Positions 46,509-55,211 of a stretch of 64,000 nt of DNA are shown here, piece after piece. Made by a program: the position numbers and the translations under genes. The notes under the pieces are model-generated. The model had not been told where the DNA came from. It ran no database searches and saw only the letters and a list, made by a program, of their open reading frames with translations. The first letter of the stretch is position 1, and the number at the start of each line of letters is the position of its first letter. Source of the DNA: Candidatus Cyanaurora vandensis (GTDB lineage Bacteria; Cyanobacteriota; Cyanobacteriia; Gloeobacterales; Anthocerotibacteraceae); contig NZ_JAAXLT010000092.1 in assembly GCF_013285555.1 (NCBI RefSeq), positions 30,072-94,071 on the forward strand, read 5' to 3'.

Positions 46509-47547
46509 ACGGGCCTTGGTGGTGGGGCTCGGCGGATTGGTTGTTGCTCCTGTCTGGGCTGAGACGGGTTGGTTGGACCGTTACCAACTGGCCCTTGCTG
46601 CCCTCAAAGCTCCGTCCACCCTGCAGTTCACCCAGCAAGCGGTCTTGAGCGGTTGGCAAGAAGGGGACATGCAGCTAAGTTTTCGGACCAGCCCCGGCAC
46701 TTGGCAAGCGCGGATTACCGAACTAGACCGCCAACGCACTCTGGACCGTACCCAGCTTGACCCGGTTTTTTATAAAAGTCGGCTGGCTATCTACAATGCC
46801 TACGTGACCCGTCCCCAACGGCTGGCCCCGGAAGCTGTTTTTCCCCTCATGCCTACCACTGAAAAAATCCGTACCGCCCGGGCTGAGACTTGGGCGGGGC
46901 AGCCCGTCAACTATCTCGCTTTTGCTGGGGGGGTGCCAATCCGGGAACTTTGGCTGGACCCGGTACGGTTTTTGCCCCGCCGGATTCATTGGGTAGATAG
47001 CGGTTCCTATGGCACAGCGGAGATTTTCATGGACCTGGGACCCGTGGGGGAGTATTGGTTGCCCGTAGCCTCGCTGGTCAAAATACAGCTTAATTTTTGG
47101 GTACCTCAGGGCTTTAGTGCCCGAACTTTTAAGGGTCCTTTGACGATTCAGACCACCTACCGGGATTACCAGTTCCGTGACCAGCCGCCGACCTCTGTGC
47201 CCGTGGAGCCTGAACCGCTTGCCCAACCCACTACCCGTGCCGCTCTACTTGCGGAGGAATCCGTCCCAGTTCCCATCGTGGTCCGGCCCACACCGAGTAC
47301 CCCTTTTAATCTCCAGGCGAGCACTACCACAAGTTCCTCGGTGATTGCTGACCGGATTGCGGCTTTTAATCTGAGTAAACCCGAAGTAACTGACCCCTAT
47401 ACCCATCTCAATATCCTGCTCACCCTGGCCTGGGGAGACCAACGCTGGCAGACTTACTTGTTTCGGTTCCAGACGAAAACCCCCCTTTTACCCAGAGAAT
47501 CGGTCTCTAGTGAGAACAAAAGCTTCCCGATCCTGGGCGGGAACTGA
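46474..47547 (+). CDS. Secreted protein with twin-Arg-like signal and LolA-like region
   Basis: The 357-residue protein starts with a signal containing an Arg pair (LRLTRRALVVGLGGLVVAPV, cleaved after VWA). The region about 35-230 has repeated beta strands with an early helix (DRYQLALAALKAPSTLQFTQ), as in LolA-like outer-membrane lipoprotein carrier folds. The C-terminal third is Pro/Thr/Ser-rich and then globular. Assignment to a LolA-like fold is tentative. The ATG at 46474 lies inside the preceding small gene. A broken acetyltransferase gene starts 5 bp after the stop. Confidence 0.6.
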   Translation: MDADHSGLRLTRRALVVGLGGLVVAPVWAETGWLDRYQLALAALKAPSTLQFTQQAVLSGWQEGDMQLSFRTSPGTWQARITELDRQRTLDRTQLDPVFYKSRLAIYNAYVTRPQRLAPEAVFPLMPTTEKIRTARAETWAGQPVNYLAFAGGVPIRELWLDPVRFLPRRIHWVDSGSYGTAEIFMDLGPVGEYWLPVASLVKIQLNFWVPQGFSARTFKGPLTIQTTYRDYQFRDQPPTSVPVEPEPLAQPTTRAALLAEESVPVPIVVRPTPSTPFNLQASTTTSSSVIADRIAAFNLSKPEVTDPYTHLNILLTLAWGDQRWQTYLFRFQTKTPLLPRESVSSENKSFPILGGN

Positions 47548-47552
47548 CCACT

Positions 47553-47660
47553 ATGACGACCCTCAGAACCGAACGCCTACTCCTGCGTCAATTTCAGGAA
47601 TCAGACCTAGTTGGCCTACGCCATGGACAAAAGTATAACCAGTATGCAGGACTTATTTAA
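47553..47660 (+). pseudogene. GNAT acetyltransferase N-terminal fragment
   Basis: ATG 47553 opens MTTLRTERLLLRQFQESDLV, the typical first strand and helix of RimJ-type GNAT acetyltransferases. After about residue 23 the frame loses family resemblance and stops at 47658-47660. The rest of the gene is missing; transposase-like sequence starts at about 47620. It was truncated by an insertion and following deletion. Confidence 0.7.
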
Positions 47661-47853
47661 ACGCCTCAATAACACAGGGATTGAAGTGGATATCTCCACC
47701 TTTTCTAAAGCATCTAAACATAGAAGCAACGCTGACTTTATTAAAATCTATGAGAAAGTTCTTCAACAAGTCAAGCGTAGTAAAGCCCTAGACGCTTACC
47801 CTATCTATCCGATTGACTCCACCACCATTACCTTAACCAGCAAATTGCTCTGA
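47611..47853 (+). pseudogene. IS4-like transposase fragment
   Basis: The 80-residue reading contains KSITSMQDLFKRLNN, DISTFSKASKHRS and YPIYPIDSTTITLTSKLL, as in cyanobacterial IS4-type transposases around the first catalytic aspartate (D in IDST). The next codon is TGA where TGG (Trp) is usual, and the same frame reads on to about 47925 with weak resemblance. Both the N-terminus and the remaining DDE residues are missing. It marks an old insertion beside the acquired acyltransferase gene. Confidence 0.72.
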
Positions 47854-48101
47854 GCCTTGGGCTATTATCCAGTTATTCGTGGTGAGGGTGGCCTCAAAAT
47901 ACTTTGGGCTAAGACAGTATCTTGATGGAGATAAGTGATTCAAGCTAGGTAGGATCACCCACAATACCCATCTGTACAAAATGCTTCGGGTTTTTAAGGA
48001 TGCTCAGGAACATTCTTTGTTTGTTAGGTAAACTTCAGTTCAGTAGTATGATTTCAGCACTACCCACGAATTAAGAAAATTATGAAATTTAACCCCAGCA
48101 G

Positions 48102-48130
48102 TTGACACCCTTGTCTCTGGTAGTTAATAT
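48102..48130 (+). promoter_or_regulatory. Consensus sigma-70-type promoter of the acyltransferase gene
   Basis: TTGACA (48102-48107) and TAATAT (48125-48130) are separated by exactly 17 bp, 74 bp upstream of the ATG. This is a better match to the housekeeping consensus than other upstream regions in the window. Confidence 0.7.
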
Positions 48131-48203
48131 CTAAATGTCAACCCCAGTTTTGAAGCTCCACCCATTGCAAGTCAACACAGTTGTGACCCAATAAACTGCA
48201 ACG

Positions 48204-50309
48204 ATGGAGGCTCTGCGAAACACTGTGCTAATTACATCCACAGCCCAGGAAAATCAGTCTTCCTATAGACCGGAAATTGATGGAATAAGAGCATTGGCAG
48301 TGACTGCGGTCATAATTAACCACTTCAACAAAGATCTTCTGCCAAGCGGCTATCTAGGCGTAGACATCTTTTTCGTTATTTCTGGATTTGTTATTACTTC
48401 TTCGCTAGCAGGTCGTCCTAGCGGTAACCTCCGCGACTTTCTGGTAGGTTTTTACGCCAGACGAATTAAACGTTTAGTACCAGCTTTAATACTATTCGTA
48501 CTCGTTACTAGTTTTTTCATCTGTCTCTTTAATCCTAGTCCAGTTGTCTCGCTAAATACGGGCATCGCCGCTCTATTTGGTTTTGCCAATCTTCATCTAT
48601 TGAGAGATTCCACAGATTACTTTGCCGCCGCCACAGAACTAAATACTTTCACTCATACTTGGTCTCTAGGCGTGGAAGAACAATTCTACTTCCTGTTCCC
48701 CTTGTTGGTTTGGTTGACTGGCTTTGGTCGTCTGACTACAAAAGGACCTAGAAATCTATTCTGGGTGATGGTGACACTATCCCTCGCTTCCTTGATTAGT
48801 TTTGTCTACCTCTACCAGACTAACCAACCGGCGGCTTACTTTTTGATGCCGACCCGTCTGTGGGAATTGGGGGCTGGATGCTTATTATTTTTGAGTTTAA
48901 AGCATTCGGATAGGTTTTCTCGTGCGCTTGAGAACATACCACCTTTGATAGTCACAGGTGCTGTTATTGTAATTTTATTTATGACCTTCCAGTTTGCAGT
49001 GCAAGCAACCGTTGCTGTGGTAGTACTTACGGTGGTTTTGCTGACCTGCCTTCGCTCAGGAACGGCTGGCTATGACTTATTCACTCACCCACAGGTAGTT
49101 TATGTCGGTCAGGTTTCTTACTCACTATATCTCTGGCATTGGGGTGTCCTGTCTCTCAGTCGTTGGACTATTGGTATTCACTGGTGGTCTGTGCCATTTC
49201 AGATTGCCCTCATGCTGTTACTATCGCTTATTTCCTATCGGTATGTAGAGCTACCTCTGCGCCGTGCGGATTGGTCTACTGTCCCTTGGCAGTCCATCGG
49301 CTATGGACTAGGTGCGATTGTCAGTACAGCCATAGTGCTTATCGGTCTTACTAGACCGTTCAAAAAGTATCTCTTCTTGGGAGATTATCCATATCGGCAT
49401 CTCATTACCAGATCCAGAAATACTGATAGTAATGGGGGTACTAGAACTCATGCTCAGAACAGCAGAGATAAGACACCTTACACAGGCGCAGCCTGCCATC
49501 TAGATTTTAAGGGTCTAGATTTTGAGGGTTGGTCTGCTTTCCCCTTGCCCGTTAATGATTGCCGAATAGCGAATGGTAAGCAGACATTTTTCTTCGTCGG
49601 TAATTCTCATACCGACCACTTTCGTACCATGCACTATCTCCTCGCCTCAAGACAGGACGTCAGCGTAGACGGGATAACAACTTCAAATTGCACATTCCCC
49701 GCTCAGCAGACGAACAGAGACTGTGGAGATGTCCAAATAAGACAAGAGCTCCGCGTTCTAAAAGATATGAAGAGGGGTGATGTCATAGTAATTGCCAACA
49801 GGTATGCTATCGCCATCAACAACAAACTCAATGCTCCGTCCAAGACCTGGATTGAAGAAGTAAATACAGCCGAAGATTTGCTCCGTTTTGCCAGAAAAGT
49901 GAAGGAGCGGGGCGGGAGCGTTGTGTTGATCGCTCCTACGCCAGAGTTCCCGGTTAGCTTGGAAGAATGTATTCCCGATTGGTATAGACCCGAATTCACA
50001 TCGCTAGCTAATTGTCGTCAATCCCGGTCTGAACTTAAGAGAAGTAGGGAAGATGCTCACAAAATAATATCTCAAATTTCACCAGAAATAGTCATTTACG
50101 ACCCCTCAAATGTACTCTGTGATAAAGGCGAATGCTCAATACTTGATCAGTATAAGAAACCCCTGTATGTTGACCGGCACCACTTGACCGACTATGCGAA
50201 TACTGAGTATATCTACAAGGATTTTGTTGCCTTTCTTCATGATCACAGCTTGTTTGTTTATGTTACGCAAGCGGCAGGAAAAAGAGTTGAAGGCGATCTA
50301 CGGGAATAG
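48204..50309 (+). CDS. AT3-SGNH O-acyltransferase (OafB/OatA-like)
   Basis: The 701-residue protein joins an acyltransferase-3 membrane domain to a C-terminal SGNH hydrolase-like domain. The AT3 domain has YRPEIDGIRALAVTAVIINH with the catalytic His, HTWSLGVEEQFYFLFP, and about ten membrane helices up to residue 395. The SGNH part has FFVGNSHTDHF (a GDSH-like serine block, about 457-467) and the late D-R-H-H (VDRHHLTDY). Such enzymes O-acetylate surface polysaccharides or peptidoglycan. Base use is AT-richer than in neighbours, and the gene follows transposase debris, so recent acquisition is likely. Confidence 0.87.
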   Translation: MEALRNTVLITSTAQENQSSYRPEIDGIRALAVTAVIINHFNKDLLPSGYLGVDIFFVISGFVITSSLAGRPSGNLRDFLVGFYARRIKRLVPALILFVLVTSFFICLFNPSPVVSLNTGIAALFGFANLHLLRDSTDYFAAATELNTFTHTWSLGVEEQFYFLFPLLVWLTGFGRLTTKGPRNLFWVMVTLSLASLISFVYLYQTNQPAAYFLMPTRLWELGAGCLLFLSLKHSDRFSRALENIPPLIVTGAVIVILFMTFQFAVQATVAVVVLTVVLLTCLRSGTAGYDLFTHPQVVYVGQVSYSLYLWHWGVLSLSRWTIGIHWWSVPFQIALMLLLSLISYRYVELPLRRADWSTVPWQSIGYGLGAIVSTAIVLIGLTRPFKKYLFLGDYPYRHLITRSRNTDSNGGTRTHAQNSRDKTPYTGAACHLDFKGLDFEGWSAFPLPVNDCRIANGKQTFFFVGNSHTDHFRTMHYLLASRQDVSVDGITTSNCTFPAQQTNRDCGDVQIRQELRVLKDMKRGDVIVIANRYAIAINNKLNAPSKTWIEEVNTAEDLLRFARKVKERGGSVVLIAPTPEFPVSLEECIPDWYRPEFTSLANCRQSRSELKRSREDAHKIISQISPEIVIYDPSNVLCDKGECSILDQYKKPLYVDRHHLTDYANTEYIYKDFVAFLHDHSLFVYVTQAAGKRVEGDLRE

Positions 50310-50388
50310 TTAGGACGTCATAGCTTAACTCGACACTTTGCCCCCTATCGTGACTAGCCAAGCCCTAACCCCGCTATATCATAAAAAA

Positions 50389-51054
50389 ATGTGTGGACGC
50401 TTCATTTTTACGGCTGACCGGGCGGACTTGGTACTGGCCCTAGCGGGGTTACGTATCGAAGAACTACTGCACCCTCGCTACAACATTGCCCCGACCCAAC
50501 CCGTCCCCACGGTCCTCAATGACGGTCAACGGACGCTGACCCAGACGCGCTGGGGCTTGATTCCGTCTTGGACCAAAGATCCAAGTATTGGTAATCGGCT
50601 TATCAATGCACGGGCTGAGACGCTAGCAGAGAAGCCTTCCTTTCGAGCACCCCTGAAGCGGCAACGTTGTCTCATCTGGGCGACTGGCTTCTACGAATGG
50701 CAAAAAATGGGTAAGGGTAAGCAGCCGATGTTGTTTCAACTCACCAGTAAGAAACCCTTTGCCTTTGCCGGTTTGTGGGACCGCTGGGAGGGAGCCGACG
50801 GGGATGAGGTCATCACCAGTACCATCATCACGACGGAGGCCAACGGTCTCGTTGCCCCGGTACATGAGCGGATGCCCGTCATCCTGGCCCCCGAGCACTA
50901 TGAATCGTGGCTGACCCCAGGGGAGCAACGGGTAGAGCCCCTACTTGCGGTCCTAGGTCCCTACCCGGCGGACCAAATGCTGAGCTACCCGGTTTCAACT
51001 CAAGTCAACAGCCCTGCCGTGGATGGTCCAGTGTGTATTGAACCGGTGATATAA
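50389..51054 (+). CDS. SRAP family abasic-site-processing protein (YedK/HMCES-like)
   Basis: SRAP proteins crosslink to abasic sites in single-stranded DNA through Cys2. From ATG 50389 the protein has 221 residues and begins MCGRFIFTADRADL, exposing Cys2. Other family marks are RYNIAPTQPVPTV, RWGLIPSW, NARAETLAEKPSFR (with the catalytic Asn and Glu) and a late HERMPVIL with the active-site His. A longer frame from 50338 would bury Cys2 and is rejected. No SOS box was identified. Confidence 0.94.
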   Translation: MCGRFIFTADRADLVLALAGLRIEELLHPRYNIAPTQPVPTVLNDGQRTLTQTRWGLIPSWTKDPSIGNRLINARAETLAEKPSFRAPLKRQRCLIWATGFYEWQKMGKGKQPMLFQLTSKKPFAFAGLWDRWEGADGDEVITSTIITTEANGLVAPVHERMPVILAPEHYESWLTPGEQRVEPLLAVLGPYPADQMLSYPVSTQVNSPAVDGPVCIEPVI

Positions 51055-51125
51055 AAGTAGAAAAGTATATGTTTAATTAACCGGCCTACTTAGTTTGACA
51101 TTTACTACAACACAGAGTCACCACC

Positions 51126-51248
51126 ATGAGTTACCCGCAGCTTGGTCCAGATGAGGGCAAGCGCATCTATATCTTCAAGTACGAAGACGGCTTACCCCCA
51201 TGGTCAGACGCAAGAAGGCTACATCAAAACTCACTACTAAAGAAGTGA
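51126..51248 (+). CDS. Possible 40-residue small protein
   Basis: ATG 51126 opens a 40-codon frame with several charged and aromatic residues (PDEGKRIYIFKYEDGLPPW). It is unrecognised and has no clear ribosome site. It ends 1 bp before the stop of the convergent DUF305 gene. It could be a gene remnant. Confidence 0.25.
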   Translation: MSYPQLGPDEGKRIYIFKYEDGLPPWSDARRLHQNSLLKK

Positions 51249-51620
51249 TTATTTTTGGTACCAAGCCTTGCGCCAAGTCTTCATTTGGGCGATTTCCTTT
51301 TGTTGCGCGGTAATGATATCTTTAGCCAGCTTTTGAATCTCAGGCCGCTTGGATTTCTTGAGCGCGTCTTGGGCCATGACCATTGCTCCTTCATGATGCT
51401 CAATCATGGCGTTCATAAAGCGCAGGTCGTACTCCTTGTCCGCCGGACCGAGGTTTTGCATCATCCCCATGTCCGACATCGGTTTGTCCATCTTCATCGT
51501 CTCGTCTTGCTTCATCATTTGGGCCACACTCCTAGGGGCACCAAGATAAATTCCACCCAGGATCAGACCACTGGCGAGGACGAAAGCGGTCAGGAATTTG
51601 CGGTTGAGTTGTAGGTTCAT
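51249..51620 (-). CDS. DUF305 periplasmic protein, CopM-like
   Basis: The 123-residue protein has a signal peptide (about 8-34, ending SVAQ), a Met/Asp-rich stretch (MMKQDETMKMDKPMSDMGMM) and the DUF305 core FMNAMIEHHEGAMVMAQDAL with paired histidines and methionines. CopM of Synechocystis is a DUF305 protein that binds copper in the periplasm. The same role fits here, as the last gene of a cusB-cusA-hypothetical-DUF305 unit. Metal binding through Met and His is inferred from composition. Confidence 0.85.
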   Translation of the reverse strand: MNLQLNRKFLTAFVLASGLILGGIYLGAPRSVAQMMKQDETMKMDKPMSDMGMMQNLGPADKEYDLRFMNAMIEHHEGAMVMAQDALKKSKRPEIQKLAKDIITAQQKEIAQMKTWRKAWYQK

Positions 51621-51656
51621 GAGGTGCTCCGAGAGTAAGGTTTTGAGAAGGGATTT

Positions 51657-52052
51657 TCAACGCTTAAACGTGTAGCGGGCATTGAGTTTTTTCCCACCGA
51701 TGGTGGTGAGGGCCACCACTTTGTATACGCCTTTTACGGTCAGTGGGAGGTCACCGACGTAGCTCGCCTCTTGGACGTTGTACTTGAGAGCGAGGGCGGT
51801 TTTTAGCCCGTCTGGGGACAGGATTTGGAGCTTGACCCCGGCGTTGGTCACTTTTTTGTCCTGGGGGTCAAGGATGTACAGGTGTAGGTGTGTGGCCTGG
51901 GCTGTGGGTTCCGCCACAAACTCAAGGTGGTGCGCTTGCACTTCGACGGTCTGTCCGCCATATTCTGGTTTACCACCGTAGGCCAAGCCTGGGGCGGTCA
52001 AGATGACCGTCAGGGTGAGGACATGGAACATTGTGCGGATGAACATGGACAC
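51657..52052 (-). CDS. Small secreted protein of the copper operon
   Basis: The 131-residue protein has a signal peptide (about 8-26, ending LAYGG). A beta-rich domain follows with histidines near its start (VEVQAHHLEFVAEP, then THLHLYILDP) and a terminal beta strand pair (YKVVALTTIGGKKLNARYTF). An immunoglobulin- or YtkA-like fold is possible. I do not recognise it. It lies 12 bp after cusA and 36 bp before the DUF305 gene, so a periplasmic metal-binding or chaperone role is plausible. Confidence 0.6.
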   Translation of the reverse strand: MSMFIRTMFHVLTLTVILTAPGLAYGGKPEYGGQTVEVQAHHLEFVAEPTAQATHLHLYILDPQDKKVTNAGVKLQILSPDGLKTALALKYNVQEASYVGDLPLTVKGVYKVVALTTIGGKKLNARYTFKR

Positions 52053-52064
52053 TCCATTTGTGAA

Positions 52065-55000
52065 TTACTCTTGGTCAACCAGCATCCCTTCCATCCCCAT
52101 CGCCCGTAGCTCTTGCTCAGAGAGGGCCGGAGGTCGGCGGGAACCAAAACGGTCAAACAGGGCCGGGATGACCACCAGGGTCAAGGCGGTGGAGGTAAAG
52201 AGTCCACCAAAGACGACCACTGCCAAGGGTTGCAGGATCTCCTTACCCGCCCCGGCCCCGACCATCAGGGGCACCATCGCGAGGGCGGCGGTGAGGGCGG
52301 TCATCAGCACTGGGGAGAGCCGTTCAATCGAGCCCTCGACCAAGGCTTTCTCGAAGGGCTCGCCCGCTGCCATGCGCTGGTAATAGGTCGTGACCAGGAT
52401 GATCCCGTTCCGGTTGGCGACCCCGAAGAGCGTGATAAAACCGACCAAGGAGGCCACCGACAACACCCCGCCCCCCAGCCAGACCGCAATAATGCCGCCA
52501 ATCAAAGCCAGGGGTAGGTTAGCCAGGATCAAAAGCGTCGAGCGCACCGAATGCACGGCCTGATAGAGAAGCACCGCGACCCCGATGAGCGCGAGGGCAC
52601 TAAACAGCAGCAACTCCTGGGTAGCTCGCTCTTGAGCTTCAAATTGACCGCCGTACTGAATGAAGTAGCCCGTCGGCAGGTCCACTTGGGCGGAGATTTT
52701 CTGACGGGCTTCGGCAATAAGTGAACCGATATCGCGACCACTGGCATTGGCGGCGATGACAATCCGCCGTGAAACGTTCTGGCGGTTAATCGTGTTCGGT
52801 CCCTTGTCTTGGACCAAAGTTGCTACCTGGGCGAGCGGGATTTTTTGACCGATGGGGGTGTCAATGAGCAAGTTGCCAATCTGCTCCGGCTGCAGCCGGG
52901 CCTCAGGAGCCAGCCAGACAACCAAATCAAAGAGGCGTTGGTCCTTGAGTACCTGGGAGACCGCCCGTCCGTTGAGGGCTGTCTCAATGGTTTCGGCTAA
53001 CTCACCCACGCTCAGGCCATAGCGGGCAGCCTGTTCTCGATTGAAGCGCACCGAGAGTTGAGCGACGGGGACCTGGGGTTCCACCTGGAGGTCTACCACA
53101 CCAGGAATCGTACCCATGACCTGATTGATTTCTTGAGCCTTGTTTCTAAGTAAGTCTAGGTCTGGGCCGAATAACTTGATGGCAATGGCTGAGCGGGTCC
53201 CCGAAAGTACCTCATCAATCCGGTGGGAGATGAAGCCGCCGACGTTGGCAACCACACCGGGGTAACGGGCAAACTCAGCGCGGATGATCTCAAGGACCCG
53301 CCCACGGTCAGGCGCATCGGCGGCAATCTGGACATCCAACTCCCCAAAGTTGACCCCCCCTGCATCGTCATCGCCCACGGCCCGCCCCGCCCGGAACTGA
53401 GCCGTCTCAATCTCGGGATATTTCAAGAGAGCCTTCTCAATCGCTATACCCACCTGCTGCGTGGATTGGAGGGAGGCCCCCGGTAATTGGGTGACGGCAA
53501 TGATTAAGTTGCGCTCCTGAAATTCGGGCAGGAAGGTTTTACCGAGACCGGGCACCAGGGTCAGCGAGGCTACCAGAGCCAAGACTGAACCGACCAGGAT
53601 GGTGTTGGGGTGGCGGAGTGCGAAAAGTAGTATTGGGCGGTAGCGTTCCTTGAGGGTACGGACAGTCCAGGTCTCATCTTCAGGAAGCTGTCGGTTCGCC
53701 AGTAGTAGGTAACACAGGGCGGGTGTGACGGTCAGCGCGACGACCAGCGAAGCCAGAATCGCCAGGATATAGGCCAGACCCAGGGGCGTGAAGATGCGGC
53801 CCTCGACTCCAGAGAGCACAAAGATGGGCGCGATGACAATACAGAGGATCAAGGTTGCAAAAACCACCGAGCCCCGGATCTGGATGGAGCCTTGGAAAAT
53901 GACTTTCAGGGGCGGGTCTGGGTCGGCGCGGAGTTGGTTTTCGCGCAGGCGGCGGTAGACATTTTCAGCGTCAATGATGGCATCGTCAATCACCTCCCCG
54001 AGAGCAATGGCGAGTCCGCCCAAGGTCATGGTGTTGAGGCCAATCCCGGCGGCATTCAAGACCAATAGACCCAGGGCAATGGAGAGGGGCAGGGCCGACA
54101 GGGTGATGACCATGGTGCGCCAATTACCCAAAAACAACACCAAGATGACCGCAACGATAATCGCGCCATCGCGGAGGGCCTCAAATACATTACTGACGGA
54201 CTTCTCGATGAAATCTTCTTGGCGAAAAGTGGTCGTGACTTGGACATCCTTAGGAAGCGTAGGGCGAATCTCCGCCATCGCCGCCTCCACGGCGCGGGTT
54301 ACGGTCGGGGTATCGGTTTGGGGTTGGCGGGTGACGGTGATAATGACTGCCTCCTGCCCATTGAGGGAACCATCCCCGCGCTTGATCCCGCTACCAGTTT
54401 GAATCCGGGCAACATCTTTTAGCCGTACAGGGACACCAGCCCGCACACTGACCACAGAGTTCCCGAGGTCTACTAGAGAGGAAGTACGACCCACGCCCCG
54501 GATGAGGAATTCCTGGTCCGTCGTGACTAGAAATCCCCCCGGCGCGTTCACATTGGCCTGACGGACGGCCTCAGTGACCCAGGTGAGGCTGACATCAAAC
54601 TGTTTGAGGCGAGCTGGTTCAAGCAAGACCTGATACTGAAGCTCCCCGCCACCAATCACTAGGACTCGTGTCACGCCAGGGATAGCGAGTAGGCGGTTGC
54701 GAATTTGCCAGTTAGCAAGAGTCGCAAGGTCCAAAATTTGGGTGGGCTTAGTCGTCTGTACCTTGGGGTCAAGGGTCAGCGCGTACTTGATGACATCCCC
54801 AATCGGGGAGCTAATGGGCGAGAGTAGGGGCGGGCTTACGCCCTGGGGTAGGCGTGATGCGACCTGCTGGACCCGTTCGGTGATCAGTTGACGGGCGCGA
54901 AAGACTTCCGTGTTCCAATCGAAGACGACGGTGACGACCGATAGACCAATCGCCGAACTGGAGCGGATATCGGTCAGTCCAGGCGTACCATTAAGCGCAC

Positions 55001-55211
55001 TTTCTAAGGGCAACGTGACTAGAGATTCGACTTCTTCCGGGGCCAGTCCGGGAGCCTCCGTCTGGATGACAACTTGGGTCGGCGCGAAGTCTGGGAAGAC
55101 ATCGAGCGGCATCCGCAGAATAGTTACGGCTCCTACCACCAAAACAGCCACAGAAGTGAGCACCACTAACCAACGCTGAGTCAGCGACCAAAGGATGAGG
55201 CGGTTAAGCAT
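52065..55211 (-). CDS. Heavy-metal efflux RND transporter (CusA/CzcA family)
   Basis: This is the inner-membrane proton-driven pump of a tripartite system exporting metal ions across the envelope. From ATG 55211 (MLNRLILWSLTQRWLVVLTS) the protein has 1048 residues with 12 predicted membrane helices and two large periplasmic loops. The fourth-helix motif is ALGEVIDDAIIDAENVYRRL, with paired acidic residues, unlike the DGAVV form of zinc pumps. Specificity is not certain from this. Neighbours (CopM-like DUF305, CopA) argue for copper or silver. The ATG overlaps the cusB stop by 8 bp (ATGCTTAA). Confidence 0.9.
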   Translation of the reverse strand: MLNRLILWSLTQRWLVVLTSVAVLVVGAVTILRMPLDVFPDFAPTQVVIQTEAPGLAPEEVESLVTLPLESALNGTPGLTDIRSSSAIGLSVVTVVFDWNTEVFRARQLITERVQQVASRLPQGVSPPLLSPISSPIGDVIKYALTLDPKVQTTKPTQILDLATLANWQIRNRLLAIPGVTRVLVIGGGELQYQVLLEPARLKQFDVSLTWVTEAVRQANVNAPGGFLVTTDQEFLIRGVGRTSSLVDLGNSVVSVRAGVPVRLKDVARIQTGSGIKRGDGSLNGQEAVIITVTRQPQTDTPTVTRAVEAAMAEIRPTLPKDVQVTTTFRQEDFIEKSVSNVFEALRDGAIIVAVILVLFLGNWRTMVITLSALPLSIALGLLVLNAAGIGLNTMTLGGLAIALGEVIDDAIIDAENVYRRLRENQLRADPDPPLKVIFQGSIQIRGSVVFATLILCIVIAPIFVLSGVEGRIFTPLGLAYILAILASLVVALTVTPALCYLLLANRQLPEDETWTVRTLKERYRPILLFALRHPNTILVGSVLALVASLTLVPGLGKTFLPEFQERNLIIAVTQLPGASLQSTQQVGIAIEKALLKYPEIETAQFRAGRAVGDDDAGGVNFGELDVQIAADAPDRGRVLEIIRAEFARYPGVVANVGGFISHRIDEVLSGTRSAIAIKLFGPDLDLLRNKAQEINQVMGTIPGVVDLQVEPQVPVAQLSVRFNREQAARYGLSVGELAETIETALNGRAVSQVLKDQRLFDLVVWLAPEARLQPEQIGNLLIDTPIGQKIPLAQVATLVQDKGPNTINRQNVSRRIVIAANASGRDIGSLIAEARQKISAQVDLPTGYFIQYGGQFEAQERATQELLLFSALALIGVAVLLYQAVHSVRSTLLILANLPLALIGGIIAVWLGGGVLSVASLVGFITLFGVANRNGIILVTTYYQRMAAGEPFEKALVEGSIERLSPVLMTALTAALAMVPLMVGAGAGKEILQPLAVVVFGGLFTSTALTLVVIPALFDRFGSRRPPALSEQELRAMGMEGMLVDQE

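Noticed and set aside
51105..51125. TTGACA and ACTACA near 51096-51112 as a promoter/operator for the copper operon
   Set aside because: It lies at the 3' end of that operon, and no -10 follows at suitable spacing.
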